From the NCBI GenBank assembly GCA_004173475.1, contig SEBU01000001.1, positions 1,364,001-1,428,000 on the forward strand: DNA of 64,000 bases, read 5' to 3'. The stretch comes from Gammaproteobacteria bacterium. GTDB lineage: Bacteria > Pseudomonadota > Gammaproteobacteria > Pseudomonadales > Cellvibrionaceae. The notes beneath the pieces were generated by a model. That model did no database searches. It was not told where the DNA came from and was given only the letters and a program-made list of their open reading frames with translations. A program made the translations under genes and the position numbers. Positions 41,592 through 51,242 of the stretch are shown here, in pieces; within the stretch, counting starts at the first letter, position 1; the number at the start of each line of letters is the position of its first letter.

Positions 41592-43640
41592 ATGGAACAC
41601 ACAGCCGTCACTTTTACGGCCTATCTCAGCGCCGCCGTTGTATCGACTCTGCTGACGCTCACTTACCTCTACCAGTTCTGGCATCACCAGCGCGGGTTTG
41701 CCTTTGCTGTCGCGGCGGCAATCAATACTTTGCACCTGGCCGCCATAGCTATGTCATTTTCAAGCTATCAATTAACCACTCACTGGTTACTGCTGGTGGA
41801 GTGTCTGCATTACAACGCTTGGGTTTTGGCTATCGCACTGAGCTTGCGCAAGCAAAGTAAGCAGCAGCAATTTCCGCGCAGCTTGCAAATTCTATTTGGC
41901 GCAGGCTGGCCACTAACGGCGTTAATTTTTGTATTTGCTCTTTCAGACAGCAAAAAACTTATCGCACTGACCCCCTGGTTTGCGTTGAGCCTTGCGGTTA
42001 TAAGCCTTGTAAGCGTAGAGCAACTTTACCGGTACGCTGCGAGCAATGATCGTCAAATAAAGCTCCTGTGCATGAATCTTGGTGCTATTTTTATTTACGA
42101 CATTTACCTCTATACCCACGGCATTATTTTTCAAGGCCTTGACCCGCTGCTATGGCAATCGCGGGCCGCCGTCTCAATTGCTACTTGTCTATTTATGTCT
42201 CTAGGCGGACTGGTGCCCCTACAACAATCCCATCGTACGGCCAATTTCAATATCTCCCGACCCATAGCCTTTTATACGACTTCATTAATAGGCGTGGGGC
42301 TGCTAATTACTTCATTATCGTTGGGAGGATATTACGTTCGACTTTATGGTGGAAACTGGGGTACGGTCATTTACAGCTTTGTGCTGGTAGGTGCGGTTCT
42401 GATTATCGCTACCGTGTTCGTATCAAGCAGTTTGCGTTCGCGCTTATCTGTACTAATTAACAAACATCTATTCCGACTTAAATATGATTACCGCAGCGAA
42501 TGGCTGCGCATCATCAACTATCTTGCTCAACCTGCGGAAGCGAGTGAGGTTAACGAACGCGCATTCTTCGCCGTAGCCTCCACGACCAAAGCCCCAGGCG
42601 GAGCCATTTGGTTATTGAAGCAGGGTTTTTACGAGCCGGTTTATCAGGTGAATCTTCCCAAGATTGTTGATCTACAGGAAGAACCTACCAATAGTTCGTT
42701 TTGTCAGGCATTCCTGGATTTGGAGTGGGTATATTTTCCAGACAGCGGCGACAACGAGGCGCTAAGCCAAAACAATGAATTATTGCCATACTGGGCGCGC
42801 AATTTTCCCAATCTTTGGCTGATATTCCCCTTAATCGTGGGCGAGGAGCTAGTTGGTTTTATGGCTCTAACCAAACCTACTGATGATGCCACGCTCACGT
42901 GGGAGGATTTAGATCTTCTTAAAACTATTGGCCGCCAAATTGCCAGCTATTTAAAACGCCATCATCAAGCAGACCAGCTTGCGGAAGGTAAGCAATTCGA
43001 TACCTACAACAAGCTCGTGGCATTTATTATTCATGACCTCAATAATTTGATCGCCCAACAGGCGCTCATGGTCAAAAACGCGGAAAAACATAAGGACAAT
43101 CCAGCCTTCGTTGAGGATGCTATTAAAACCATCAGCCATTCGGTAGATCGCATGAATAACCTGCTGAAAAAACTGCGGAGGGATGAATCTGATTTAGTAA
43201 AATGTCTCAACATGACTGAGATCGTGGAGCAGGCGGTTTCAGAGTGTTCACGTAACAATCCGCAATTAACCAGCACCATCGCGCAAGCCAATCACACCTT
43301 GAATGCTGATCAGGTTCGACTGGTCATGACCATCACCAATTTCATAAAAAACGCTTTGGAAGCAACACCTTCCGGCGGCAGAGTTCATGTTACACTCGTC
43401 TATATTGATGATCGGGCAGTTATTAATATTGAAGATAACGGCTCCGGTATGGATTGGGATTTCATTCACAATCGATTGTTCAAACCTTTTGAAACCACCA
43501 AGTCAGGCAAGGGCATGGGAATCGGGGTTTACCTGTCACGCGAATACATCAGCGAATTGGGTGGCGCACTCAACGTGATGAGCGAGGTAGGGGAAGGCAC
43601 GACCATCACCATTTCACTTCCACTGAATACCATGGATTAA
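41592..43640 (+). CDS. prsK: PrsK-type membrane sensor histidine kinase (exosortase-associated)
   Basis: N-terminal multi-TM, GAF-like region, FIIHDLNNLIAQQALMVKNAEKH H-box, KSGKGMGIGVYLSREYI; adjacent to PrsR-type regulator; start set at ATG 41592. Confidence 0.85.
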   Translation: MEHTAVTFTAYLSAAVVSTLLTLTYLYQFWHHQRGFAFAVAAAINTLHLAAIAMSFSSYQLTTHWLLLVECLHYNAWVLAIALSLRKQSKQQQFPRSLQILFGAGWPLTALIFVFALSDSKKLIALTPWFALSLAVISLVSVEQLYRYAASNDRQIKLLCMNLGAIFIYDIYLYTHGIIFQGLDPLLWQSRAAVSIATCLFMSLGGLVPLQQSHRTANFNISRPIAFYTTSLIGVGLLITSLSLGGYYVRLYGGNWGTVIYSFVLVGAVLIIATVFVSSSLRSRLSVLINKHLFRLKYDYRSEWLRIINYLAQPAEASEVNERAFFAVASTTKAPGGAIWLLKQGFYEPVYQVNLPKIVDLQEEPTNSSFCQAFLDLEWVYFPDSGDNEALSQNNELLPYWARNFPNLWLIFPLIVGEELVGFMALTKPTDDATLTWEDLDLLKTIGRQIASYLKRHHQADQLAEGKQFDTYNKLVAFIIHDLNNLIAQQALMVKNAEKHKDNPAFVEDAIKTISHSVDRMNNLLKKLRRDESDLVKCLNMTEIVEQAVSECSRNNPQLTSTIAQANHTLNADQVRLVMTITNFIKNALEATPSGGRVHVTLVYIDDRAVINIEDNGSGMDWDFIHNRLFKPFETTKSGKGMGIGVYLSREYISELGGALNVMSEVGEGTTITISLPLNTMD

Positions 43641-43649
43641 CTAATCTGC

Positions 43650-45029
43650 ATGAGCCTAGCAAACCCTAAACCTATATTGCTGATTATTGAAGATGACCTG
43701 GGCCTGCAAAGCCAATTGCGATGGCATTTCGACCAGTACGAAACGGTATTCGCTGAAAACCGTTCTGATGCTATAGCCGCTCTACGCCTACACGAAGCTT
43801 CGGTCATTATTCAGGATTTAGGGCTGCCTCCAGATGAGGATGGGGTGGACGAAGGATTTAAGTGTATTCAGGATATCCTGCGAATAGCCCCTAATAGCAA
43901 GATAGTCGTCATGACCGGGAAAACCGATCATGAAAATGCGATCCGTGCGGTAGGTTTGGGCGCTTATGATTACTACCAAAAGCCCGTAGATCCAACCACA
44001 CTCGATTTGATTGTCCAGCGCGCTTTCCAAATCGCAGAGCTTGAGGCCGAGAATCGCCGGCTCAATGCAAATCATCAATCGCCCTTGGCTGGCCTTATCA
44101 CTAATGCTCCGGCGATGCTAAAACTTTGCCGCCAACTTGAGAAAATCTCTCCCACGACGGTGACCTGTACTCTTTTGGGCGAAAGCGGCACGGGCAAAGA
44201 GGTCATGGCGCGAGCTATTCATCAATTGAGTCCGCGTAAAGGCAACCGTTTTATAGCCATTAACTGCGCTGCCGTACCCGAAAACCTAATCGAAAGTGAA
44301 CTCTTCGGCTATGAAAAAGGCGCATTTACTGGAGCTAATAAACTGACCATCGGGAAGGTGGAAACTGCTCACGAAGGCACTCTTTTCTTGGACGAAATTG
44401 GCGATATGCCATTAAATTTACAAGCCAAACTACTTCGTTTCTTGCAGGAGAGGGTTATCGAGAGGGTCGGCGGACGCTCAGAAATATCGGTAGACGTGCG
44501 CGTTATCTGCGCTACTAACAAAAATATCTTAAATATGGTCCACGAAGGCACCTTCCGTGAAGACCTGTATTATCGTATTTGCGAGATGACAGTAAACATT
44601 CCGCCCCTTCGAGAGCGCCAGGGAGACAAAATTTTACTTGCTCGTCATTTCATGCAGAAGTTTGCAAAGGATCACCATCAATACATCACGGGGTTTACCC
44701 AGGAAGCGATAGAGGCCATCGAATCTTACAACTGGCCTGGAAATATTCGCGAAATGGAAAATAAAATTAAGCGCGCAGTAATCATGGCCGATGAGAAAAC
44801 CATTAGCTGCGATGACCTTGGATTGGCCCCAGCAGAAGAGTTGTCTCTTAATCTTCGTCAAATCCGCCACGAGGCAGAGAAACAGGCTATTTTGCGAGCT
44901 CTAAGCATGACAGATAACCAGATCTCGGCAGCCGCGAAATTGTTGGGAATCACTCGCCCTACTTTCTACGACCTAATAAAGAAATACGACATTACTACAC
45001 CCACAAGTAGTGAAACCTCGCCAAATTAA
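43650..45029 (+). CDS. prsR: PrsR-type sigma-54-dependent response regulator (exosortase-associated)
   Basis: N-terminal REC, LLGESGTGKEVMARAIHQLSPRK, ELFGYEKGAFTGA, LFLDEIGDMPLNLQAKLLRFLQE, C-terminal Fis-type HTH. Confidence 0.9.
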   Translation: MSLANPKPILLIIEDDLGLQSQLRWHFDQYETVFAENRSDAIAALRLHEASVIIQDLGLPPDEDGVDEGFKCIQDILRIAPNSKIVVMTGKTDHENAIRAVGLGAYDYYQKPVDPTTLDLIVQRAFQIAELEAENRRLNANHQSPLAGLITNAPAMLKLCRQLEKISPTTVTCTLLGESGTGKEVMARAIHQLSPRKGNRFIAINCAAVPENLIESELFGYEKGAFTGANKLTIGKVETAHEGTLFLDEIGDMPLNLQAKLLRFLQERVIERVGGRSEISVDVRVICATNKNILNMVHEGTFREDLYYRICEMTVNIPPLRERQGDKILLARHFMQKFAKDHHQYITGFTQEAIEAIESYNWPGNIREMENKIKRAVIMADEKTISCDDLGLAPAEELSLNLRQIRHEAEKQAILRALSMTDNQISAAAKLLGITRPTFYDLIKKYDITTPTSSETSPN

Positions 45030-45280
45030 CCGGCGGAAAGATGAACTATTAACCTACATTAAAATTATTTTTCTGTTAGCTATATAACAATATTGAATAT
45101 AAGATTTCACCAATGTGCCAACTACTTATCACAATTAATGGAATTCCATTCTCGGTTTTGATAAATACCTCTAAAAGCTCTCACATCTTTATAAGCTAAA
45201 TGCTAAAAGATTAATTGCAGGGGAGCCTGCGCGAAGTTTGAGATACACCCAAAATTCCAAATATCTAATGGTATAGAAAA

Positions 45281-46162
45281 ATGCTTTCTCTTGCGCTCAA
45301 CCACGCTAAGCTGCCTTTTTGCGGCATGATTTTTTCACTCATTTTAACCGCTTGTGGCGGTGCCGCCGGCGTTGACGGCGAAGGAGCTGGTACGTCCGGC
45401 TTACAAAACAAAACAGAAAATGCTGAAATACCCAGCCTTAGCTCATCATCGAGCCAAACTGTTACAGAATCTTCCGTAGCAACAAGCGTAACCGCTTCCA
45501 GTGAAGCACATTCAAGCTTAAGTTCAAAAATTACAGTTACTGCCAGCTCAGTAAGTTCACCTGCGATTCAAACATCTTCAAAATCAAGCTCAGTTAGTCT
45601 CACTGTCGTTGCTTCGTCTGCAAAAGCAGCTTCGATCGCGAATCAAATCAGCTCAGCCGCCAACGTAAAATCAAGTTCGCTATCGAGCTCATCGGTTTCT
45701 TCGAGCGTTAAGTCCAGCCTGTCAAGCTCAAGCGTGGTCAGCAGCTCGAGTAAATCAAGCTCTCTTATGAGTAGTTCCAAAGCGGCAAGCTCGTCGAGCA
45801 AATTGAGCTCGTCCGTTGCCTCAAGCAAAGCAGCATCTTCTATTAAATCCAATAGTTCTGTTGCGGTTAGTTCGAGCAGCAAAGCTGTTACCTCCTCTAG
45901 TAGCTCTGCCAGCGCAACCAACACTCTTATTCAATGGTCCCACCCCATAGCTCGCGCGAATGGCGAATACTTGAACCTGGACGAAATCGGTGGGTACGAC
46001 ATACGTTATAAATCATCAACCGCTAGCAGCTACACACGTATAAATATCAAAGGAAACAGCACTACCTCCTATACATTCGTGGGTTCTTTATCAGGCCTAA
46101 CGTTTGAAATTGCTGTTTACGACACCGACAGCGTATACAGCGATTATGTAACCATCGAATGA
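45281..46162 (+). CDS. Poly-Ser-rich lipoprotein with C-terminal FN3-like domain
   Basis: Lipobox ILTACGG; long Ser/Lys/Ala/Val low-complexity region; C-terminal beta domain TLIQWSHPIARANGEYLNLDEIGGYDIRYKSS...YTFVGSLSGLTFEIAVYDTDSVYSDYVTIE. Confidence 0.8.
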   Translation: MLSLALNHAKLPFCGMIFSLILTACGGAAGVDGEGAGTSGLQNKTENAEIPSLSSSSSQTVTESSVATSVTASSEAHSSLSSKITVTASSVSSPAIQTSSKSSSVSLTVVASSAKAASIANQISSAANVKSSSLSSSSVSSSVKSSLSSSSVVSSSSKSSSLMSSSKAASSSSKLSSSVASSKAASSIKSNSSVAVSSSSKAVTSSSSSASATNTLIQWSHPIARANGEYLNLDEIGGYDIRYKSSTASSYTRINIKGNSTTSYTFVGSLSGLTFEIAVYDTDSVYSDYVTIE

Positions 46163-46267
46163 TGGGAGCGGTAACGCAACACGAACCAACAAAACCTGCG
46201 AGTCTACGAACCTTGCCTTTGCCGGCCGGATATTGCACCATCAGCTTTTTTACGGCCGATCACCTCT

Positions 46268-47731
46268 ATGCAGGACATGAATACAGCAAGCAGCTTTAGG
46301 ACCAGCCTGCAACTTTCGGCATTGCTAGCGATTCTGATCTTATCCTTTCACTCGACCGCCCTATCGCTCTACAGTCGGTGGATTAAGTTTGATCAATCAT
46401 TAAGTCACGGCCTACCCACGGTCGCCATTTTTACGTTCCTTCTGTGGAAAATTACGGCCACTTCCGGCACGCGAGATCAAACCAGCCTCAATTGGTTCCT
46501 AACTATTTCACTCGGTGTGCTATCAATCATCTGGTATCTGGTTGAAGCTATTAACCTGCAATTGGCTTCTGCCGCTTTATTACTCGCATTGTTCGCGCTC
46601 TATATTGCTAGCAGTTTTTCGCTAAAAACTGCACGTCAGTTATTACCGCTTATCGCGATGTTTCTATTCACCATTCCAGTCTGGGGCGAGCTTACCGATG
46701 TATTGGTCGAGATCAGCAGTTTCGTTGTTGGAAGAGCAGTAGAAATCATAGGAATCACCGCTTTAATCGAAGGCAATAACATTTTAATTCCCAGCGGAAT
46801 TATTCAAATTGCGGAGGGTTGTTCAGGATTACGCTATCTGACGATATCGTTGTTACTGGCATACATATTAAGCCTGATTAACGGTTACAACTTACGTCAA
46901 AGCATCGTAGCGCTCATCGTAGGGACATTGCTTGGGTTACTGACAAACTGGATTCGCATTATTGCTTTGGTGGTTATAGGCTATAACACCAACATGCAAA
47001 GCTCGCTTATGCATGATCACGAAATGTTTGGGTGGATTCTATTTTCCCTTATTATTTTGCCCGCACTTTACCTCGCTCCCCTCGTGCAAAAACACATTAA
47101 TTTCAATATCGAAACGCCGCCCTTTAAACCGTTCATTCCTACATTGTTCTTAATAATCGGCCCCGTGTTGTTTATTTTTTCGGAGAGAAATGCCGATTAC
47201 TCAAATCGTCTCGACCTAAACGGATTTAATTTTTCACAAAATGCTATGCGGGATATAAATTTAGTTGAGATCCCATTTCCAGAAACTATAGCGGTATCAA
47301 ATAACGCCATTTTAATTGATGGGACCGATATAAAATTAACGCTGGCGAAATCTATCGCACCACCCACTAATAGGAAGCTAGTTCCTTACATTGGAAACTT
47401 TTTTGATAATAGTGATTGGGTGGCGACTGAGCAAAGAACCGTAAATATAGATGGCGAAAAATTTACGCTATTAATACTTAAAAAAATTAATGCCAGCCAC
47501 CAATCGTTGCTGATGTACCAATTTAATATTGGCAAAAGCAATACGGCCTCATATCGAATGGCGAAATTGCTGCAATTGAAAGCGCGACTTTTAGGTGAGG
47601 ATTTTTTTGGGCTTCTAGCTATGCAAGCTAACTGTAAGCTGGATTGCGATGACGAGATAATTGCATTGCGCAAGGCCGCTTCGGAGTGGCACAAAATAAA
47701 GCGACAACAATTACGCCAAGTTATTAACTAA
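46268..47731 (+). CDS. xrtA: Exosortase (XrtA/EpsH-like) with C-terminal EpsI/DUF3485-like domain
   Basis: Multi-TM with Cys motif EGCSGLRYL, Arg motif TNWIRI, His motif HDHEMFGWILF; soluble C-terminal extension after last TM; prsK/prsR context. Confidence 0.88.
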   Translation: MQDMNTASSFRTSLQLSALLAILILSFHSTALSLYSRWIKFDQSLSHGLPTVAIFTFLLWKITATSGTRDQTSLNWFLTISLGVLSIIWYLVEAINLQLASAALLLALFALYIASSFSLKTARQLLPLIAMFLFTIPVWGELTDVLVEISSFVVGRAVEIIGITALIEGNNILIPSGIIQIAEGCSGLRYLTISLLLAYILSLINGYNLRQSIVALIVGTLLGLLTNWIRIIALVVIGYNTNMQSSLMHDHEMFGWILFSLIILPALYLAPLVQKHINFNIETPPFKPFIPTLFLIIGPVLFIFSERNADYSNRLDLNGFNFSQNAMRDINLVEIPFPETIAVSNNAILIDGTDIKLTLAKSIAPPTNRKLVPYIGNFFDNSDWVATEQRTVNIDGEKFTLLILKKINASHQSLLMYQFNIGKSNTASYRMAKLLQLKARLLGEDFFGLLAMQANCKLDCDDEIIALRKAASEWHKIKRQQLRQVIN

Positions 47732-48865
47732 AGCCAATGCCGCTTTTATTCGAGATATTTGTGACTGTTTAACATATTGATGAATTGGCAAGGTTAGAAA
47801 GCGGCGCGCGAATTCGTACGAATTTTTTAAATCTCCCCGTACCTCAACCAAATCCCGCACCATTAGAATCTCAACTATGGGGCGCTGATATAATGGCGAC
47901 GCACCTAATCCCCCCGAGCGTAGCTCCTCCAAAATCTGAATGCGTTGCTCCGAGCTTTTACACAATAAAGGATAACGGAGTAACCGCTTGCGACGAGGTG
48001 CTTGCATTGAGTTCAAATTTTGTAGGCTAGCGAGCTCCGATAGTTGGTCATAATTTTTTTCAACTTCCAGCTTGCGTTGCTCATATTGAAGCAGATTGGT
48101 ATTAAATATATTCTTCTGAAGAAGACTCATTTCCGTAATTTTTTCGTGACGATGATAACGGGTTTCACCTAGCTTCAAAAACGGCGCACGATTCAAAAAA
48201 CAATAAAGCTGAGGATTCAACAAAACGTTATACAAAAATATTTTTAAAGACTCTCTTTTCAAATTAGTCGTCGCATCACGCAAAACAACATTTTTCACTG
48301 CTAGTGGCTCTTTCGAGAATAAAACGCCCCCACCCAACAGGCTTAAAGGCTTACCTCGACCAAATGAAAATAAAACGTAATCTCCGACAAAGTGATGTTC
48401 ATCTTGCGAAGCAGGAAACCATTGCGCGTTATCCTCAATGATTTTTATAGGTTTATGTGCAATTAAGGATTTAATCTCCGGTAAACGCTCTTTAATTCCT
48501 AAAAAATTTACCGCGATTACAGCGATGGTATTTTCATCTGCCAGGGCTAAATCCAATGCTTCCAGATCATAGCTTGCGTCATTCACGCAAATATCTACTA
48601 CTACCGGTTTAACTCCTGCGTACACCGCTGCAGATACTAAATCCGGGCAGCAATACCCGGGGATCACAACTTTCGGATCTACAACATTCCCAGCTTTTTC
48701 CTTAGCATCCAATAATGCCAAGGCTAAGGCAGACGTTCCTGAGTCAACCCAAACGGGAGAATAGCCATCAATAGAATAATTAAAATTTTGTGGCTGACGC
48801 GCTAGAGAAATTTTATTTCCTGCAGGAGATAAATCTCCCTGAATTAACGCGCGGAGGGTTTCCAT
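47711..48865 (-). CDS. DegT/DnrJ/EryC1-like PLP-dependent aminotransferase
   Basis: VDSGTSALALALLDA, PGYCCPDLVSAAVYAGVKPVVVDI, IEDNAQW, FSFGRGKPLSLLGGGVLF. Confidence 0.75.
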   Translation of the reverse strand: METLRALIQGDLSPAGNKISLARQPQNFNYSIDGYSPVWVDSGTSALALALLDAKEKAGNVVDPKVVIPGYCCPDLVSAAVYAGVKPVVVDICVNDASYDLEALDLALADENTIAVIAVNFLGIKERLPEIKSLIAHKPIKIIEDNAQWFPASQDEHHFVGDYVLFSFGRGKPLSLLGGGVLFSKEPLAVKNVVLRDATTNLKRESLKIFLYNVLLNPQLYCFLNRAPFLKLGETRYHRHEKITEMSLLQKNIFNTNLLQYEQRKLEVEKNYDQLSELASLQNLNSMQAPRRKRLLRYPLLCKSSEQRIQILEELRSGGLGASPLYQRPIVEILMVRDLVEVRGDLKNSYEFARRFLTLPIHQYVKQSQISRIKAALALVNNLA

Positions 48866-49992
48866 GTTGTCATTCTCTGGCCAGCCAAAAATTTAATTGC
48901 AGCGTCCAATAAAGCTACGTTGACTTGTACAAAAAAGTAAATCAACTTTATGGTTCCCACGGAACGAAGATTTGGCAAAAATTGCGCGATCAAAGCCGCC
49001 GTATAAAACGCCAGTTGCCCGAGGAACGCCAGAAAATAAAACCAACCATGATCAGCCAAGATGGCAGAGACAATAAAAAACCCAATAAAAAACCAAGGGG
49101 CCAACCAGCGCATTAATTTATGGGAAATAACTTGCAGAGAAAACAATCCAAAACGATTAAAGTTTAAAACTTCTTTATGTCGGGAGAGACCCGTCATACC
49201 TCTAATCACCGTGCGAATTTTACGCTGATATTCTTTTGATGAGTCTGCTAAATCCTGGTAATAACCTAATACATCCGGGGCGCTTATTGCACGCAGTCCC
49301 GCTTTAGCCGTATTCAGGGCGGTATTAAAATCGCTAGGCGAGTGTATGTCCCATTCCTGACAAATTTCTTTACGTGCCGCAAAAAACGAACCACTTAAAC
49401 CCACCAAACCTGCAAGTTGCGATTCTTGTTTGCGCAGCCACATTTCATATTTTACATAAGCGCCTTCACCCGCCACTGAACCGTCCTTACTAATAAAACG
49501 ATCTTCACTGGACACAGCCCCAATGCTCGGGTCAGCGAAATAACGTTCCAACTTTTGCAGTGCATCTTCAGGAATTTGTGTTGCAACGTCTGAAAATACC
49601 AAAATATCCCCTTTGGCGATTTGAATAGCCGCAAGCTGCGCATTCTCTTTCCCTAAACGTTCAGACGCACGCACTAAACGCACGCCACGGTCTGCATATT
49701 CCGCAACTATGGCATCGGTAGAATCCTCGGAGCAATCGGAGGCAACTATCAGCTCAAGACGAGTAATATCAAATTGAATGGCGAGTGTATTTTCTATCTT
49801 TTCTCGAATGCGGCGCTCTTCGTTATAAGCAGTAACAATCAAACTCATCGTCACGGGTTGTTCGCTATTTCGAAACTCAGTTGCAGGTTCCTTCACTCCT
49901 GTAAATATGCCCGCCAATTTGAGTACTAGTGGATACAATAAATAACTATAAATAGCGGCCAAACCCAATAACCAAAACAGCAAATGCAACAT
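48844..49992 (-). CDS. Membrane-associated family 2 glycosyltransferase
   Basis: SLIVTAYNEERRIREKIENTLAI...LIVASDCSEDSTDAIV; C-terminal TM segments. Confidence 0.88.
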   Translation of the reverse strand: MLHLLFWLLGLAAIYSYLLYPLVLKLAGIFTGVKEPATEFRNSEQPVTMSLIVTAYNEERRIREKIENTLAIQFDITRLELIVASDCSEDSTDAIVAEYADRGVRLVRASERLGKENAQLAAIQIAKGDILVFSDVATQIPEDALQKLERYFADPSIGAVSSEDRFISKDGSVAGEGAYVKYEMWLRKQESQLAGLVGLSGSFFAARKEICQEWDIHSPSDFNTALNTAKAGLRAISAPDVLGYYQDLADSSKEYQRKIRTVIRGMTGLSRHKEVLNFNRFGLFSLQVISHKLMRWLAPWFFIGFFIVSAILADHGWFYFLAFLGQLAFYTAALIAQFLPNLRSVGTIKLIYFFVQVNVALLDAAIKFLAGQRMTTWKPSAR

Positions 49993-50073
49993 TTTGTTCT
50001 CCGATAGCTTTTACAATAGCCATTGAACCGTTAATATCCCCACCATTTATGCACTAAGCCAAGCGAGATAGGG

Positions 50074-51198
50074 ATGCGAGAAAAGTTGCCAATTCTAAAC
50101 CGGCCTTTACGCGTAATGCACATTATTTCTGGCGATTTATGGGCCGGTGCAGAATCGCAGGCATTCACGCTGCTTAAACATCTACATGCGAACACCATAT
50201 TGCACGTAATTTTGATGAATGACGGCGAACTGTGTCGGCGTCTTCAAGGCCTAAACATACCTGTGACACTTATTCTGGAGTCCGAGCTTAGTAGCGTAAA
50301 AATTCTGACGCACCTAATAACTATTATTCGAACCTTTAAACCAGACATCCTTCATACCCACCGCCAAAAAGAAAATATTTTGGGTAATCTCGCAAATGTA
50401 ATAGCTTCCTTTCCGTTAAAAAAACGAACACCGTCTGTGCGCACCGCGCATGGCGCTCCCGAATTTCAGCCTACGGGCAAGCAAAAAGTTCAAGTGTGGA
50501 TGGATAATTTTGTTGGAAAATACCTACAACAAGCCATTATTTCCGTTTCTACAGATCTGTCTCAAAAATTAGAACTGATTTTTCCATCCCATAAGATCCG
50601 CGTTATTCAAAATGGCGTTGACAGCACTTCTTTAAAATCAGAGGTAACGACCACAGAGTTTCGCAGTGCCGCCCCGGATCACGTCCATATCGGTATAATT
50701 GGTCGAATCGAACCAGTGAAGCGTGTAGATCTCTTTATTGACATGGCTGCCATTCTCGTCAAGAGCCATGGAATGACACAGCTGCTACACTTTCATATTA
50801 TTGGCGAAGGTAGTTTACGCAGTGAGATGGAAAAAAAAGTAGGTGGTTTGAACTTAAACGATCGCATACATTTTCTCGGACATCGCGAAGACGTAGCCTC
50901 CTGTATTGATTCACTGGACGTCATTGTGATGTGCTCTGATCACGAAGGAACTCCGATGACTGCTCTGGAAGCAATGGCATTAGGAACACCTCTTGTTGCT
51001 CACAAAGTTGGCGGCCTTGTTGAAATTCTGCAAGATTATCCAAAACTCCTTGTAGCTAATCATTCAAGCGCAGGGTATGCAGCGGCACTACAGAATTTGC
51101 TTTCAGAAAAAAAACTAAATGTTGCCCTAAATCCAATTTACGAGGCGACGACAAACGCCGGGCGAACACTAGACTTGTATAAAACGCTAGCGGCATAA
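50074..51198 (+). CDS. Family 4 glycosyltransferase
   Basis: GT-B fold; HIGIIGRIEPVKRVDLFIDMA, IGEGSLRSEMEKKV, DHEGTPMTALEAMALGTPLVAHKVGG. Confidence 0.9.
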   Translation: MREKLPILNRPLRVMHIISGDLWAGAESQAFTLLKHLHANTILHVILMNDGELCRRLQGLNIPVTLILESELSSVKILTHLITIIRTFKPDILHTHRQKENILGNLANVIASFPLKKRTPSVRTAHGAPEFQPTGKQKVQVWMDNFVGKYLQQAIISVSTDLSQKLELIFPSHKIRVIQNGVDSTSLKSEVTTTEFRSAAPDHVHIGIIGRIEPVKRVDLFIDMAAILVKSHGMTQLLHFHIIGEGSLRSEMEKKVGGLNLNDRIHFLGHREDVASCIDSLDVIVMCSDHEGTPMTALEAMALGTPLVAHKVGGLVEILQDYPKLLVANHSSAGYAAALQNLLSEKKLNVALNPIYEATTNAGRTLDLYKTLAA

Positions 51199-51242
51199 AT
51201 AAGCTCGCATATCTGTTGGGATCATTTTGAACTTGGAAAATC

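Noticed and set aside
45643-45924. Antisense 93-aa Leu/Glu-rich ORF
   Set aside because: Mirror artefact of the poly-Ser coding region on the opposite strand
46225-46250. Sigma-54/PrsR-type promoter upstream of the exosortase (GG..TTGC)
   Set aside because: GG to GC spacing is 9 rather than 10 and the TGGCAC element is poorly matched
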